A stretch of 64,000 nt of DNA from Canna indica (Eukaryota > Streptophyta > Magnoliopsida > Zingiberales > Cannaceae). The notes beneath the pieces are model-generated. The model was not told the DNA's origin. It saw nothing but the letters and a program-made list of their open reading frames with translations, and ran no database searches. The stretch's first letter is position 1, and every line of letters starts with the position of its first letter. Of the stretch, positions 10,057 through 21,334 are shown piece after piece. The stretch is taken from contig CP136891.1 in assembly GCA_034359265.1 (NCBI GenBank), positions 12,538,501-12,602,500 on the forward strand, given 5' to 3'. The position numbers and the translations under genes were made by a program.

Positions 10057-11126
10057 TGTCGATGCCTGCGCTGTGCTGTAGTTGGTAGCAACATATATCC
10101 ATTATCTAGTCTGGTAACCTAAATCCGAACCCATTTTAAATTTGCGGATCATACTCCGAGATCCAATCCGATTTCGCAATAATATTATCTCACTCTTGAT
10201 TGTTCTTGATTCGGATCAAGTGAGATCCATAAATTCGTCCGATTTTCCATTTCTCATCTTCTAACTCACTAACTCAGTCAGGTTGTTCCGAGTCACAATA
10301 AATGAGTTCCATAAAATTTGACGAATTTTTTAATTGAACTTTACCAATTAGAGTCCTATTTGAGATATGATTGAACTCAATTAATGAAAAAAATATAAAT
10401 TCAGACATATCTAATTCATAAGCTTAATCTGATTTTTAATTGAAATTTAAGAAGAAATTGGAGTTAGATATCTTTTTTTTTTTTGCATTTTTTATTGAAT
10501 GCTATTTGTTTTATCACTGTCGACGTTGATAGTTCACACAATTTTTTGGTGATTGGTTGGCTTGTTTCTTAATTGCTAAATCTAACTCATGTTTGACTTG
10601 TATTTAGTTGGAATTTTTGATCATCTCATGGAGTCATGTCCAAATGCTTTGTTATTATACTTGGCTGGCATTAAATTCTCTTAATTGATGTGCTTAATAA
10701 TTTTTCTAATACTTACATGTAATAAAGTGTCCATAATTATTGATGAAATTACAACTTATATTATTGTGAATGGTTAGGAAGATTATTAGGCATATTTTTA
10801 GGATGATATAACAACACTCAATCAATTAATTAAATGTCTCAATAAATCATTGCTATTGTTGCTAAGATTATATCCTCGGTCTTGGTTACTATTTTGACTC
10901 CTTATTTTTTTTAAAAAAATTATTAGCTTCAAATTTTATTTATTTATTTTTAAACAACCATTACAATAAATAAGAATAGTTCTTACAAAATGCTAAAACT
11001 CGGAATTAAACATGGAAACATAGGTAACAAGCCTAAATGTCTAACTACCAATCGAATTGACTCAAAATTTATGCTTTTAGCTTAAAGATGCTTCAAATTT
11101 TATATATTTACTTTTGTTATTTAATT
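10057..11126. other. AT-rich intergenic DNA upstream of DTWD2
   Basis: No gene was recognised. The stretch 10712-10790 is similar to 38868-38952, both ending in GTGGTTAGGAAGATTAT or a close variant, so it is a dispersed repeat fragment. The region 10890-10960 holds T- and A-rich runs. Confidence 0.45.
10712..10790. repeat. Dispersed repeat shared with 38868-38952
   Basis: Both copies share ACTTACATKTAATAAARTG, CATAATTATT and GGTTAGGAAGATTAT in the same order and spacing, with scattered differences. Neither has visible terminal repeats. Each lies upstream of a minus-strand gene, DTWD2 here and the SPOUT gene at the other copy. Confidence 0.6.
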
Positions 11127-12908
11127 GTCACAGTATGCAAGCTGAATGGAGGATTAGGTGTTAGAGATCTTTCCATTGTTAAGTCATCTATTCATGCCAG
11201 CAGGTTCGTCCACTTCTAAATAAGGAAAACATTCCTTGGGCAAGTTTGCTTTCAGAAAAATATACAGATCTACATCCTTGGAAAGATAATCATTATAGAA
11301 GAAAGTCATGGACTTTTAGATGCCTTTTGATCTCAATACAAAAGCTTAAATTGGGATTGCTGAAAAGAGTTGGAAATGGTAATGAGACTGATATTATGTG
11401 GGACCCTTGGGTTGCCTGTATTCCTTTTGCAAAGTGGCATACTTTCCTAAATATTCAGAGGGTTCATAGCTTTAATTCTATGGCTGATTTGATACAAGAT
11501 GGTAAATGGGATGTTAGCATTCTATCTCATTGTTTTGGTGACTCACTCAAAGACAAAATTTTATGTATTCATCTACCAATTCAAAAAGAGAACGATAAAT
11601 GGATATGGGCTCAAAATGAGAAGGGTGCACTTAACTCTAAAGTTGCATACAATTTTCCGAAAGAAATGAATATGCCTCAAAGTACTCAGACATACAATTC
11701 GAAAAAGTTATGGAATGCTTCTGTAACTCCTAAAGCCAAGGTTTTTGCCTGGAAATTGTTGTTAGGTAGACTCCCAACATCCAGTTATCTATCAAGTTTC
11801 TCCAAAATCAGAAACAGTCAGTGTTATGTATGTAACAGCTTTGATGATAATTTGGCTCATATTTTTTATAATTGTGAAACAGCTGACAAGTTCTGGAAAG
11901 AATCACCTCAACTTTAAATTTGAATTTCGTGATTCCTGGGAAAGAGATAAGTGGTTGGAAGAAGGAATTGTCTGGATAAAATAGGAAGAAACGCATTAAT
12001 TGGCTTTATAATTGCTGGTCTTTGGCACTTATGGAAGAACAGGAATGAGCGTTGTTTCAGGAATAAGAAAACAAATACAAAAATCCTATTCTGGAAAGCC
12101 ATGGCTGAAACAAATAATTTGAAGTTGTTACATGAGTGTAATATATCACAGGAGCAGCAGGACCTTGCAAATTTGAATGATGTGATGAGTAAACATTTAG
12201 AAAATGATGTCAATACCGAAGCAAATACAGTACTACTCAATGACTCTTTGAATCAACACTCCTGCTACAACATCTATTGTGATGCAGCTTGGAAGGAGGA
12301 TGATATGACAACTGGTTCTGACTTTCTTGTTACTGATAGAAATCAAACTGTTCTACTTAAAGGATTCTACTTTGGCAAAGCAGCTTCCCCTTTGGTTTCT
12401 GAATATTGGGCCATTTGGATGAGCATTTTAAATGCCAAATTGTTTGGAATCAAGCACATCAAAATTTTCTCAGATTGCTTAAGGCTCATCAATATTTTAA
12501 ATGGCAAGTTTGATCCCCCATGGTTTCTAGAATGTGTCATTTCAGATATAAGATTTTGATTGCTAAAGAATTACTAATCCAAGGCTGGTATCACATCAAG
12601 AGAGAACTGAATATGTCAGCGCATGATTTAGCTAAGCATGCTTTGATAGAAGGTAGAAGTAATTCCACTTCAGAATCTGTTGTTGGAATATGTCCCAGGA
12701 AATTTATATGCCTTTCCTAGATTCCTGCTTGAGACATGCTAATTGTAAAGATCATTTTACCTATTCTTTTTCTTCAATGCTATCAGTTTGTATTGACAAT
12801 GTAAATCCTTTAGCTTTTAATAAAGAGTTCAATCCTAATGAGGCTCATGATTCTGGGATGTTAACCAGAACTGGGTTCCTCCAAGGAGTTTTTTGAGAAA
12901 AAAAAAAT
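11127..12908 (+). mobile_element. 5'-truncated L1-type LINE, 3' half of ORF2
   Basis: This is the 3' part of a plant L1-type retrotransposon. It starts in LNGGLGVRDLSIVKSSI just after 11127, the segment downstream of the reverse transcriptase. The zinc-binding zf-RVT region follows at 11246-11917 (WNASVTPKAKVFAWKLLLGR ... CYVC ... HIFYNC). An RNase H-like RVT_3 domain lies at 12250-12720, with YCDAAWKE and the Asp in IFSDCLRLINILNG. A frameshift near 11915 separates zf-RVT from the linker, and another near 12540-12560 breaks the RNase H, so it is dead. An A-rich tail (10 As) at about 12898-12908 marks the 3' end. EN and RT are absent, as in 5'-truncated insertions. Confidence 0.82.
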
Positions 12909-13776
12909 CGAACATATAGTACTAAGTCACTTTAATTAGTTAGTTTGTGATATTGACTTATTGAGTCGAATTAATTAGTTTAGGTGCATAAAATTGATCT
13001 TTAATTTAATAGAGTTGACTTTATAATGAAGTTGTTGGGAATCTTTAAAGAGCAGGGCAAAGTTGGAGTTATGCTTAGACTTAATTCATATGCAAGTCAC
13101 TTGGTATTTTTAATTGAAATTTTAGATGATACCAACAAATCACAATTAACTTGAATCAGATTGAAATCACCTAACTCCAATTTTTAAAATTGAGAAATCA
13201 AATTATAAGTAAGACCAAAATTTAGTAAAATTTGCCGTGATATCTGTTAGAACAGATTGTTTTTTTCTTTGAGGAAATAAGTTGTGCATATCAAATCTTA
13301 TGTCTATTTGTGATGCTATTTCAAGTAAATTTTGTTTATCGGTGTTAAGAAAGCAACAAATTAGCAAAGTAGTCATTTGTCAAAACAGCAGATGTCAGGA
13401 AATTAATAGATATATGAACGATACTGGACGAGGCTAATAAATATTCAACTAATCTGAGTTTGATATTATCTCTGTTCATCGAATAACTAAGTGTCACCTA
13501 AACATTATTCAAAGTTGGTTGTCAATCATTTTCTAGTCAAGTTATACTTAAATGAAGCACTGTGACTTTCTGTCTTTCCGTTGCTTAATTTTGACGGTGA
13601 CGCAATGCTAACCCCGGAACCACTCTGTTTGTATTCTATGATTTGGTCCTTTCAAATCCACATCTATTTGGTTAATTATTATATATGCGATTTGCTAAAA
13701 ACTACTAGACAGATTTAATGGTACTGCAATTAAATAAAAACCATATTCTAATTTCATTTATTTCATTCCATCTGCA
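12909..13776. other. AT-rich intergenic DNA
   Basis: No gene, RNA or transposon terminus was recognised between the LINE tail and the Mutator-type MITE. Confidence 0.4.
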
Positions 13777-13785
13777 TTAGTTTTA

Positions 13786-14420
13786 GAGAAATTTGGAGAA
13801 ACCATAATAACTTTTCTCAAATTTGTCAAAATTATAAATAGATTTAAGAAATTAAAAAAACCATCGTATTTTTTATGAAGTTCCCAAATTATCCCTCAAA
13901 TTTCATTAGCAAAACCAGTTCACCCAACAAACCGATTCATTGAGAAGCCGTTTTTGTTTTTGTTTTTCATTTCCGGTTCAATCTCGATCTAGTTAATTAT
14001 TTTTTATTTCTATTCAATTTCAAATCGGTTTGTTTTTTTGTTTTTATTTTTTATTTCCGGTTCAATTTCAAATCGGTTCAACTTAGCTTGAATCTAGTTT
14101 TTGCATGAGATGCATAGGTTATCCGCCGGTGACATTTGAAATGCCTTGTATATGCAGGTTTGAGATCGAACTAGAAATGAAAAGAAAAGCAAAATCAGAT
14201 TGAGATTGAACCGAAATGAAAAAAAAAATAGTTTGAAACTGAACCGGAAATAAAAAATAAAATCAACTTCTAAGTGAACTAATTTGTTGAGCGGACATGT
14301 TGGCTTATGAAATTTAAAACTTAATTTTATTAAAATATAATGGTTTTTTTAATTTCTCAAATTTATTTGTGATTTTGACAAATTTTAAAAAAAACTTGTT
14401 ATACTTTTTCCAAATTTCTC
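13786..14420. mobile_element. Mutator-type MITE with long terminal inverted repeats and 9-bp target duplication
   Basis: The ends are GAGAAATTTGG and, inverted, CCAAATTTCTC. The inverted similarity extends about 90-100 bases inward and includes TTTGTCAAAATTATAAAT and GAAATTAAAAAAACCAT. An exact 9-bp duplication, TTAGTTTTA, flanks the element (13777-13785 and 14421-14429), the size typical of Mutator-like insertions. The interior carries inverted copies of CCGGTTCAATTTC-type words and no coding frame. Confidence 0.78.
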
Positions 14421-14429
14421 TTAGTTTTA

Positions 14430-15056
14430 TTCTTGTTCGTTCAATTCTTTCATCTGCAGGACTGCAAGTCTGCAACTAGCAACCAGGATGGTAAAAATGA
14501 TAATGATAGTAATTACAGTGAGATGCTAGTGATGGTTGCAAAATCAGTAAAAGTATATGGGAACAGTGATCATTATTAGATGATAGTAATTACTTGCCGC
14601 ACCCGCAAGTAAGCTCAGGAGAATACAGAATTAACTTAGCCGGAACACTTGGCATCCTGGTGGTGGTGGTACAAATGCAAAATAAAAAATGGTGGAGTGT
14701 ATTGATAAGGGCAAAAAGAATACAAAATCTAGCTGTTATTTTAAGCCACCACGTGGCGTTGGTCCATCACAGACACACTCCTGCTAAATTTTAGCAAATA
14801 ATTATATCCTTGTCGGCCTTATTTAAGTTGTGCTCATGGCCTCAATCTTTCAAAAAATACGCAGCTTTGCACAACTTCAATTTTGGAGAAGGAGGTTTTA
14901 CAATCAGATCAAAAGATGTTGAAGTTTTAAATCTCAGCCATTTTTAAGGCTAGAATCAATGTATTATGCCACAAAAAACCAAGGATAAGTTTGCAAAATA
15001 AGTGGAAATGAGATTTTTTTTTAATGAGAAAAGAAAATAAATGAACTTTTATTCAC
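14430..15056. other. Intergenic DNA between MITE and LINE
   Basis: No gene was recognised. A short plus-strand frame at 14594-14794 matches nothing I know. Confidence 0.4.
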
Positions 15057-15080
15057 TTTTTTTTTTCCCAATAACTAAAA

Positions 15081-15664
15081 CTAGATTAAAGATCGGCGAT
15101 TGCTATATCCAAAATTGTCAAAATACAAGATAGAGTCAAGTTTTGGTGGTCGGATAGAGGACCACACCCTTTCATCCTTATACCTCCTGGCCCAGCTTGC
15201 TGTCCAATGGATAGCTTTGTTAGCTTCTCTATAGCAAAAATAAAAGTTCAAAATATTACATTTTGACTTAAGGTTGATGATATCCAAAAAATCGAATTGA
15301 TACTCCAGGGATACAGATACTTTCCATTCAGAGCATCGATCAAAATTTTTGAATCGGACTGGACATAGAAAGGGCCCAAGCTGTTTGAACATGCAAACAC
15401 TAAACTCTCTTTAACTGCTAACGCTTCCAGCATCAAAATTTCAGCATCGTTGAGCACCGAGCAAGCCGCAACCCTACAACTCCCATTACAGTCGCGGATA
15501 ATGAACCCTAGGCCGCATGCACCATCCAACAGCGAAACATCACAATTAATTTTTAGAAGACCCGTCGCTGGCGGAATCCACACAGTGTTCTTACTCCTTG
15601 AAGAGCCCCTAGACCTAGGCTGCTTGAAATAACTGTCAGCGAAGGATAGAGTTTTCCTTACCAA
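15081..15664 (-). pseudogene. LINE RNase H-like (RVT_3) domain
   Basis: The translation contains PPATGLLKINCDVSLLDG, GFIIRDCNGSCRVAA, an active-site-like QSDSKILIDALNGK and, in a shifted frame, YREANKAIHWTASWARR. This is the C-terminal RNase H-like domain of ORF2. The frameshift near 15250-15300 splits it. It is followed at 15057-15066 by the oligo(A) tail. Confidence 0.78.
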
Positions 15665-15910
15665 GCTCTGGGGGGTAAGCTGTCAAGTCTCATGTAGCTT
15701 CTTATTCCTAATGTGCCAGATGAACCAGCATGTGTTAAGAACAATGACTCTAAAGTAGCTAGGGTTATAAGAAGAAGGATCCCTAACCCACAAACCCAAG
15801 TCCCGACCCATCCTGTTGGTCAAAGGGAGCCTAGAGTTTGGCACAAGGGTGGCCCAAATCTCGCAAACAACCGAACACTAGAAGAAAAGGTGCGGGATGG
15901 ACTCAATAGC

Positions 15911-16237
15911 CTAACCACAAAGAACACAAGAGGTATTAGCAGCAATACCCAGGTTGCCAAGGAAGGACCTAGTAGGGATCCATAAGTGAAGGAGCTTCCA
16001 ACCAAATGACCTAACCTTAGGAGTCGTACTAACCCCCCATAGTATTTTCCAAGTCAAGTTAGAGTCTACAAGCACTGGTTCATGGCTTCTCAGGAATTTG
16101 ACAGCTGATTTAGTGGTAACACTACCCCTCAAACCCTTCATGCATATGTATTTGTCATCCTCAGGATTCAAGGGAAGGGGCAACCGACCAATGGATTCCA
16201 CCAGCGCCGAACCAAATAAATCTTCAAAAAGCCGCAC
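15911..16237 (-). pseudogene. LINE zf-RVT region
   Basis: The segment contains STTPKVRSFGWKLLHLWIPT and a CVLCG cysteine pair, preceded by YICMKGLRGSVTTKSAVKFL. This matches the reverse-transcriptase zinc-binding region that joins RT and RNase H in plant LINEs. Stops separate it from the RNase H part downstream. Confidence 0.72.
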
Positions 16238-16797
16238 GTTCTAAGTTTGATTTTCAATTAAGTCATTTACAGAATTCAAAATGTTAAAAGCGCTAACATT
16301 CATAAAAGTTGGTTTTAAGTATAAAGGGGTGTCGAAAACCCAATTGTCCATCATGATAGAGGTACCATTGCCAGAATATATAAGCTTTAAAAATCAAGAC
16401 ATAAACTGCAAAAAGCATTCAAGAATGACTTCCAATTCCACGAACAACTAGTTTCGATAAAGAAAGCCCGCCAAGGATCCCTATACTTAGCCTTAACAAA
16501 CTGAACCCAAACAGTAGGCTCATTGTTAAGGTAAGCATGGCACCGCTTGGCCTAGAGGGCCATACTTTTAACGTTAAGGTCCTGAATACCCAAGCCCCCT
16601 AAAAGCTTAGGTTGGGTGACAAGATCCTGGTTGATTAAGTGCATGACCCATTTATCTGGGGAATTGGATCACAAGAAATTGCTAATAAATTGCTCAATCT
16701 TACTAATGCGAGATTTAGACAATCAGGAAACAACCATTGTATGCATAGGTATCGAGTTAATGATCGAATTTATAAGGACAACCCAGCCAGCCTAGGA

Positions 16798-17239
16798 TAG
16801 GGCTGTCCGTTCGATTCGAACCGAATCGAATTTGGCCAAACCGAATTTTTTTCTTTACCCAAACTTCAACCCGAACCCAAATCAAATAACTCCTAACCTG
16901 ATTTAACCCGAACCAAAATTATTCGGTTCGATTTAGTTTTCAACCCGAAAACCAAAATTTTAATTAATTCGATTAAAAATTAAAAATTAAAAATAATTGC
17001 TTAATACCTATTTACTTACCCGGGTTAAAAATTAAAAATATATATTATTTTTTAATTAATTTGGTTTTCGGTTCGGGTCAGTTCCCGAATTTCGGGAATC
17101 GAATCCGAACCAAAATCCAAATTTCGGTTCGGTTCAGGTCAAAGAACCGAACCTGCAATGGTTGAAACCGAACCGAACCAAAAAATTTGGTTCGATTTTT
17201 TGGTTCGATTCGGTGTGAACCGAACAATGGACAGCCCTA
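16798..17239. mobile_element. hAT MITE nested in the LINE
   Basis: The termini TAGGGCTGTCCGTTCG and GGACAGCCCTA are inverted repeats. They are flanked by an exact 8-bp duplication, GCCTAGGA (16790-16797 and 17240-17247). The interior is made of repeated GAACCGAA and TTCGGTTCGG words and has no transposase. The insertion splits the LINE between RT and zf-RVT, so it postdates that LINE copy. Confidence 0.85.
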
Positions 17240-17439
17240 GCCTAGGAAAGGTAACTAGTCTGTCAAGTCCCCAATTTACTCCTAGCATTGTCCAAAAGGT
17301 AGTCAAAAGTATCCGCAGACGATCTTCTAGGGGCGATTATAGTTCCCAAATATTTAAACAGGAACTTGCCACCTTTCATATTAAGGTCCGAGCAAATTTG
17401 CCGTATTACAACCCTGGAAGTGTCCTTAGGGGAGTAAAT

Positions 17440-18727
17440 ATCTGATTTGTCAAAGTTGATGGTCTGACCAGTAAACTCAGAGTATTGTTGAATGATATTT
17501 TAAAAAGTCAAGATACTTTTTTTGTTAGTCATAAATGTTATAAAAATGTCATCTGCAAACATCATATGACTGATGGCCGTAGTCTTCCTCCTTTTAAAGG
17601 GGGTGAGCCTTTTTTGGGGCTACGACCTTATTAACAAGATTAGTCAAAACTTGGGCCGCAAGGACATATAAGTACGGGGATATAGGGTCACCTTGCCTAA
17701 TGCCCCTCTTGGATTGAAAAGCATTAGATATTTTGCCATTGGCCAAGCATTTAAAATTGGCCGTGGAAATACAAGTGGCAACCCAACTGATAAATTGATC
17801 AGGGAATTTAAAAGCATTGAGGATGAAAATAATTGCCTTCCAAGATAGTTTGTCATAGGCCTTATCAAGGTCGAGTTTGACCATAATCAAAGGAGGCTTA
17901 CCATTAGATTTATAGAATGAATGAACAACTTCTTGAGCGAGGACAATGTTGTCATGAATACAACGACCTTTGATAAAGGCCGTTTGCTCAACAGAAATCA
18001 GGTTACTCGGAATAAGTTTCATTCTATTGGCCAAGAGTTTAACCAAAATTCTATAGTTTAAATTGCACAAGGCAATGAGACGATAATCTTTAGTACATCT
18101 AGGATTTATTTTTTTGGAGATAAAAGAAAACAGAGTTTCATTCCAATCAGGCGGAAGGGTGCTAAACCTATAGAATTCTTCAAGGCAGTCCATAAATCTA
18201 TTTTTAATTATAGGCCAGTACGTTTTATAGAATTCTGCGGTGAACTTGTCACTCCCTGGGCTCTTCCCATTGGACATCAACTTAATGACCTCCCAAACCT
18301 AGTCAGTTTTAAAAGGGGCAATCATAGCACTACAATTATCCAAGTCCCCGTAACTAAAATGCATAGCACTAAAAATATCATGAAATGACATCACATCAAG
18401 ACACGATAAAGATTGGTAGTGATTACTAAAAGCACCCAACAAATCATGCAAATCAGTGATAATAATACCATTACCAAGATCAAGGGAGAAAATTTTGTTA
18501 TACTTGCGCCGACAGGTGGCCAACTTATGGAAGTAAGCCGAGTTAGAATCTCCATCGGAGATCCACTTGGCTTTGGCCTTGCTCCACCACTTTAAAGAGA
18601 TTTGCCTTCTGAGGGCAATGTCCCTATTATAGTAAGACCTAAGCAAGCTATCTTCCTCGAGACTTAGTCCCACATTTACATCTTTACATTCCAAATCAAA
18701 AATAAAATTTACAATTTCATTTAACAA
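17440..18727 (-). pseudogene. LINE reverse transcriptase domain
   Basis: The 17594-18280 frame carries NGKSPGSDKFTAEFYKTYW, the RT core with VKLDLDKAYDKLSW (first catalytic Asp), GIRQGDPISPYLYVLAAQ and upstream SVEQTAFIKGRCIHDNI. The FADD catalytic motif is present near 17545-17560 but in a different frame, so a frameshift lies between. The thumb and linker region 18299-18727 includes RRQISLKWWSKAKAKWISDGDSN. This is an L1-clade plant LINE reverse transcriptase, inactivated. Confidence 0.85.
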
Positions 18728-18745
18728 ATTTTCTAATTAACCTAC

Positions 18746-19620
18746 CTAAACAAGATCTATTCCACTCAGATGAAGCATGCCTAGTAAACTTAAGGCCAGT
18801 AGCAAACTGGCCAAAAACATTAAGGTGACTTGGGACCTCAAACCAAGCACGCGAAACAACATCTTTACTATCCGGGTACTTCGTCCAAAAGTTTTAAAAC
18901 TTAAATATAGAATTACGAGGCCCTTCGAGCGCAAAACTGAAAAGTAATGGGCAGTGATCGGAGACCTCCTACGCGAGGTAAGAAGCCGAAGTCGATTCAT
19001 AAAAATGCATCCAAGCAGCATTGCAAAACAACTAATCGAGCCTAGCATGAATTCTAGCATTCCTCTTTCGGTTGTTGCACCAAGTAAAAGGAGTGCCATG
19101 AAAACCTAAGTCGATCAAGCCCAAATTCGAAATAAAATTGCGGAAGTCCATAACAGGTGTAGACAGATGAAAGCTCAAACCCCCTTTTTCCTCGGACTCA
19201 TTAATATAACAGTTGAAATCCTCACATAAAATCCACGGAAAAGAGGAAAAGTCAAAACCACCGAAGTTATTCCAAATCTCACAGCGAAGGCTCGGGTTTG
19301 TATTAGCATAAATGTTAGAAAACAGAAACGGTTCACCTTTTTCAAAATCAAAACATGAAAATACACTGCGGGTGAGAAGAGATTACCTTAGCTTTCATGA
19401 AAGTGGAATCCCAAGCTAATATAAGCCCTCTCGAGGCGCCACGAGAAGCCTGTGAGGACCCGAGCCAAGTGCGGCCCAAAGACATGATGAATCTACCCGC
19501 ACGATCAGAATCCAAGTGGGTCTCCTGCAAAGCGATTAGCCGTATAGAATGCTTACGAATTAATTTAAAGATAAAATCCCTTATCGGGCGCCTTCATGCA
19601 CCCCTAACATTCCAATAGAG
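18746..19620 (-). pseudogene. LINE endonuclease (EEP) domain
   Basis: The translation includes MQETHLDSDRAGRFIMSLG (the ETH-type endonuclease motif), GLILAWDS and downstream pieces in other frames. These match the exonuclease-endonuclease-phosphatase domain at the N-terminus of LINE ORF2. At least two frame changes are evident between 19175 and 19366. Confidence 0.7.
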
Positions 19621-20586
19621 GCAAAACATTAAGGGGTGGTTTCAGCGGACATGGCAGCGCCATTCGACGGTACAATCACCGGAGTCGAAGTCACCAGCAT
19701 AGTGTAAAGTTTAAGGTCCTCCCTGTAGGTTGCGGGCGTTTAGATCCCTTCAAGGCACTCGAGTTCGAGGGTTCATGCGGCTTAGGATCCCTTCACGGCG
19801 GTCTTCCTGAAGGCTTCGTCACCAGAACAGGTCCCACCGAGGAGGAACTTGGGTGGGAAGAGAAGGTAAACTCCAAGTTCGCGACCATCTGTTCCATATC
19901 AAGCGAGATGACGGGGCACAGGAGGGAACGGACGGAGAGGGGCGGGGAGCAGAGAGCCGGAGCGAAGAGCTAGTAGGCGTAGAGGGCGACAAAGAATGAG
20001 ACTTAGGAAAAGAGGGGGAAGCGTCATACCTTAACCCAGACTCAGCTGGGGGTGACACGTGGGTGCCACCTTTAGCAGCAGGCAAGGGGTGCGAGGAGGC
20101 ATGTACAGTTGGCACGCGGGCTGGCAGAGCCGCAGTAAATGAAGCGTCAGTCGGCGCATCATAGGAGGTCTCTGTCGGGGTGCAAGCACGAGGAGATTCT
20201 GCCCTCGTAAGCGAGCCATAGGGGGGGGGGGGGTCGCCCGAGGGGGATATGAGATCCCACCTTTGTCAGACGCAATCGAGGCGCCAGAGAAGGGAGCGAC
20301 ACGTGGCCTGCCGGCAGATACGCATGGTACGTCCCCGATACGCATTAAAGTGCCTCGTACGAGCTAGCCTCTCTTGCGCGCGCCACGTGTCCTCAGCTGA
20401 AGTGTCCATCCCTTCGGCTTTTGAGTCAGTTCCAACGGGCGTGCGAGACCCACGTGGTGGCCCGGTGGCCCTTCGCTCGCGTGGAGCGTTTGGCCTCTGC
20501 CCACCATGTGTCGCACGTGTAGCGTCCCTTCCCCGATGGTGAGGCCCGCCAACAATCGGCAGAGACTGGCCATCTCCACCTTGTCG

Positions 20587-21226
20587 CTAGCGGTCACGTC
20601 TCCAGGACACTTGCACCCACGGCCCACACACGCTCCCGTGGCCAGGAGCCGGAACAGAAGACTCGGGGGTGTCCAAAGGGGCATCAGAATCCATATACGA
20701 CAAATCCTTTGGAGAAATCGACGGCTCAACAGAAACCTTCAAACGGGAAGAAACATCGGCACTCACGGCTGGCGGTGAAGAAACAGGGCGAGACACCAGG
20801 CAATCCACTTCATGATGACCCACACGGCCACACGAAAAACAAACAGAAGGTAAATTTTTGTATTCCAAAGGCTGAAAAATTTCCTTATCAACCTCCCCAA
20901 TCCACAAACCCTGCTGGATAGGAAGGGAGAGATCAATATTGACGAAAACCCACACATACCTGCCCCTTTCAAATGAGAAAGATCGAGAATCAACCGATAA
21001 GACTCGCCCCAGTGGCTGCGCAAGAAGAGCAATCGAGTCCATATTCCAAAGTTCAAGCGGGAGACCGAGAAATCTCACCCAAACAGGTGCCGTAGAAAAT
21101 TTCTTGCACCATGGCCTAAAGAGCGGCCGCCATGGAGTGAGCCTCAACATATTTCCTCTCAAAGAAAACGGCCATCCGGTAAGGACCTCAGTACAAGACT
21201 CAAAAACTTACCGATCAAGCAATTTT
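20587..21226 (-). pseudogene. LINE ORF1 fragment with DUF4283-like and CCHC zinc knuckle
   Basis: The frame reads CTEVLTGWPFSLRGNMLRL, APVWVRFLGLPLELWN and CFSCGRVGHHEVDC (C-x2-C-x4-H-x4-C zinc knuckle). These are the DUF4283 and zf-CCHC_4 parts of plant LINE ORF1, a nucleic-acid-binding chaperone-like protein. The N-terminal part is missing beyond about 21240. The C-terminal tail is proline- and serine-rich and continues with frameshifts to about 19800. Confidence 0.75.
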
Positions 21227-21334
21227 CCCCTGGTTGACTCCAAGATCGGAGTTGTTATGCAATTTAATTCACTTCTTTAAAACACACGAATTAAATTGTA
21301 TTTTTCCACAACACATTTTGTTATGCAATTTAAT

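Larger units (their letters stand above)
15057..21240 (-). mobile_element. Long, decayed L1-type LINE (ORF1 and ORF2) on the minus strand
   Basis: Read on the minus strand, the element has ORF1 (about 20587-21226), a proline/serine-rich tail to about 19640, then ORF2 with endonuclease, reverse transcriptase, zf-RVT and RNase H. It ends in an oligo(A) seen as ten Ts at 15057-15066 on the plus strand. The order is canonical for plant L1 elements. Multiple frameshifts and stops interrupt ORF2. A hAT MITE is nested at 16798-17239. ORF1 lacks its N-terminus, so the 5' end is truncated near 21240 beside a Mutator-like element. Flanking TTATTCAC (left) and TAATTCAC (right) could be a worn target duplication, but this is weak. 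Confidence 0.85.

Noticed and set aside
9341..10122. Several plus-strand open frames over the DTWD2 gene
   Set aside because: They are GC-rich shadow frames of the minus-strand DTWD2 coding sequence and have no family resemblance.
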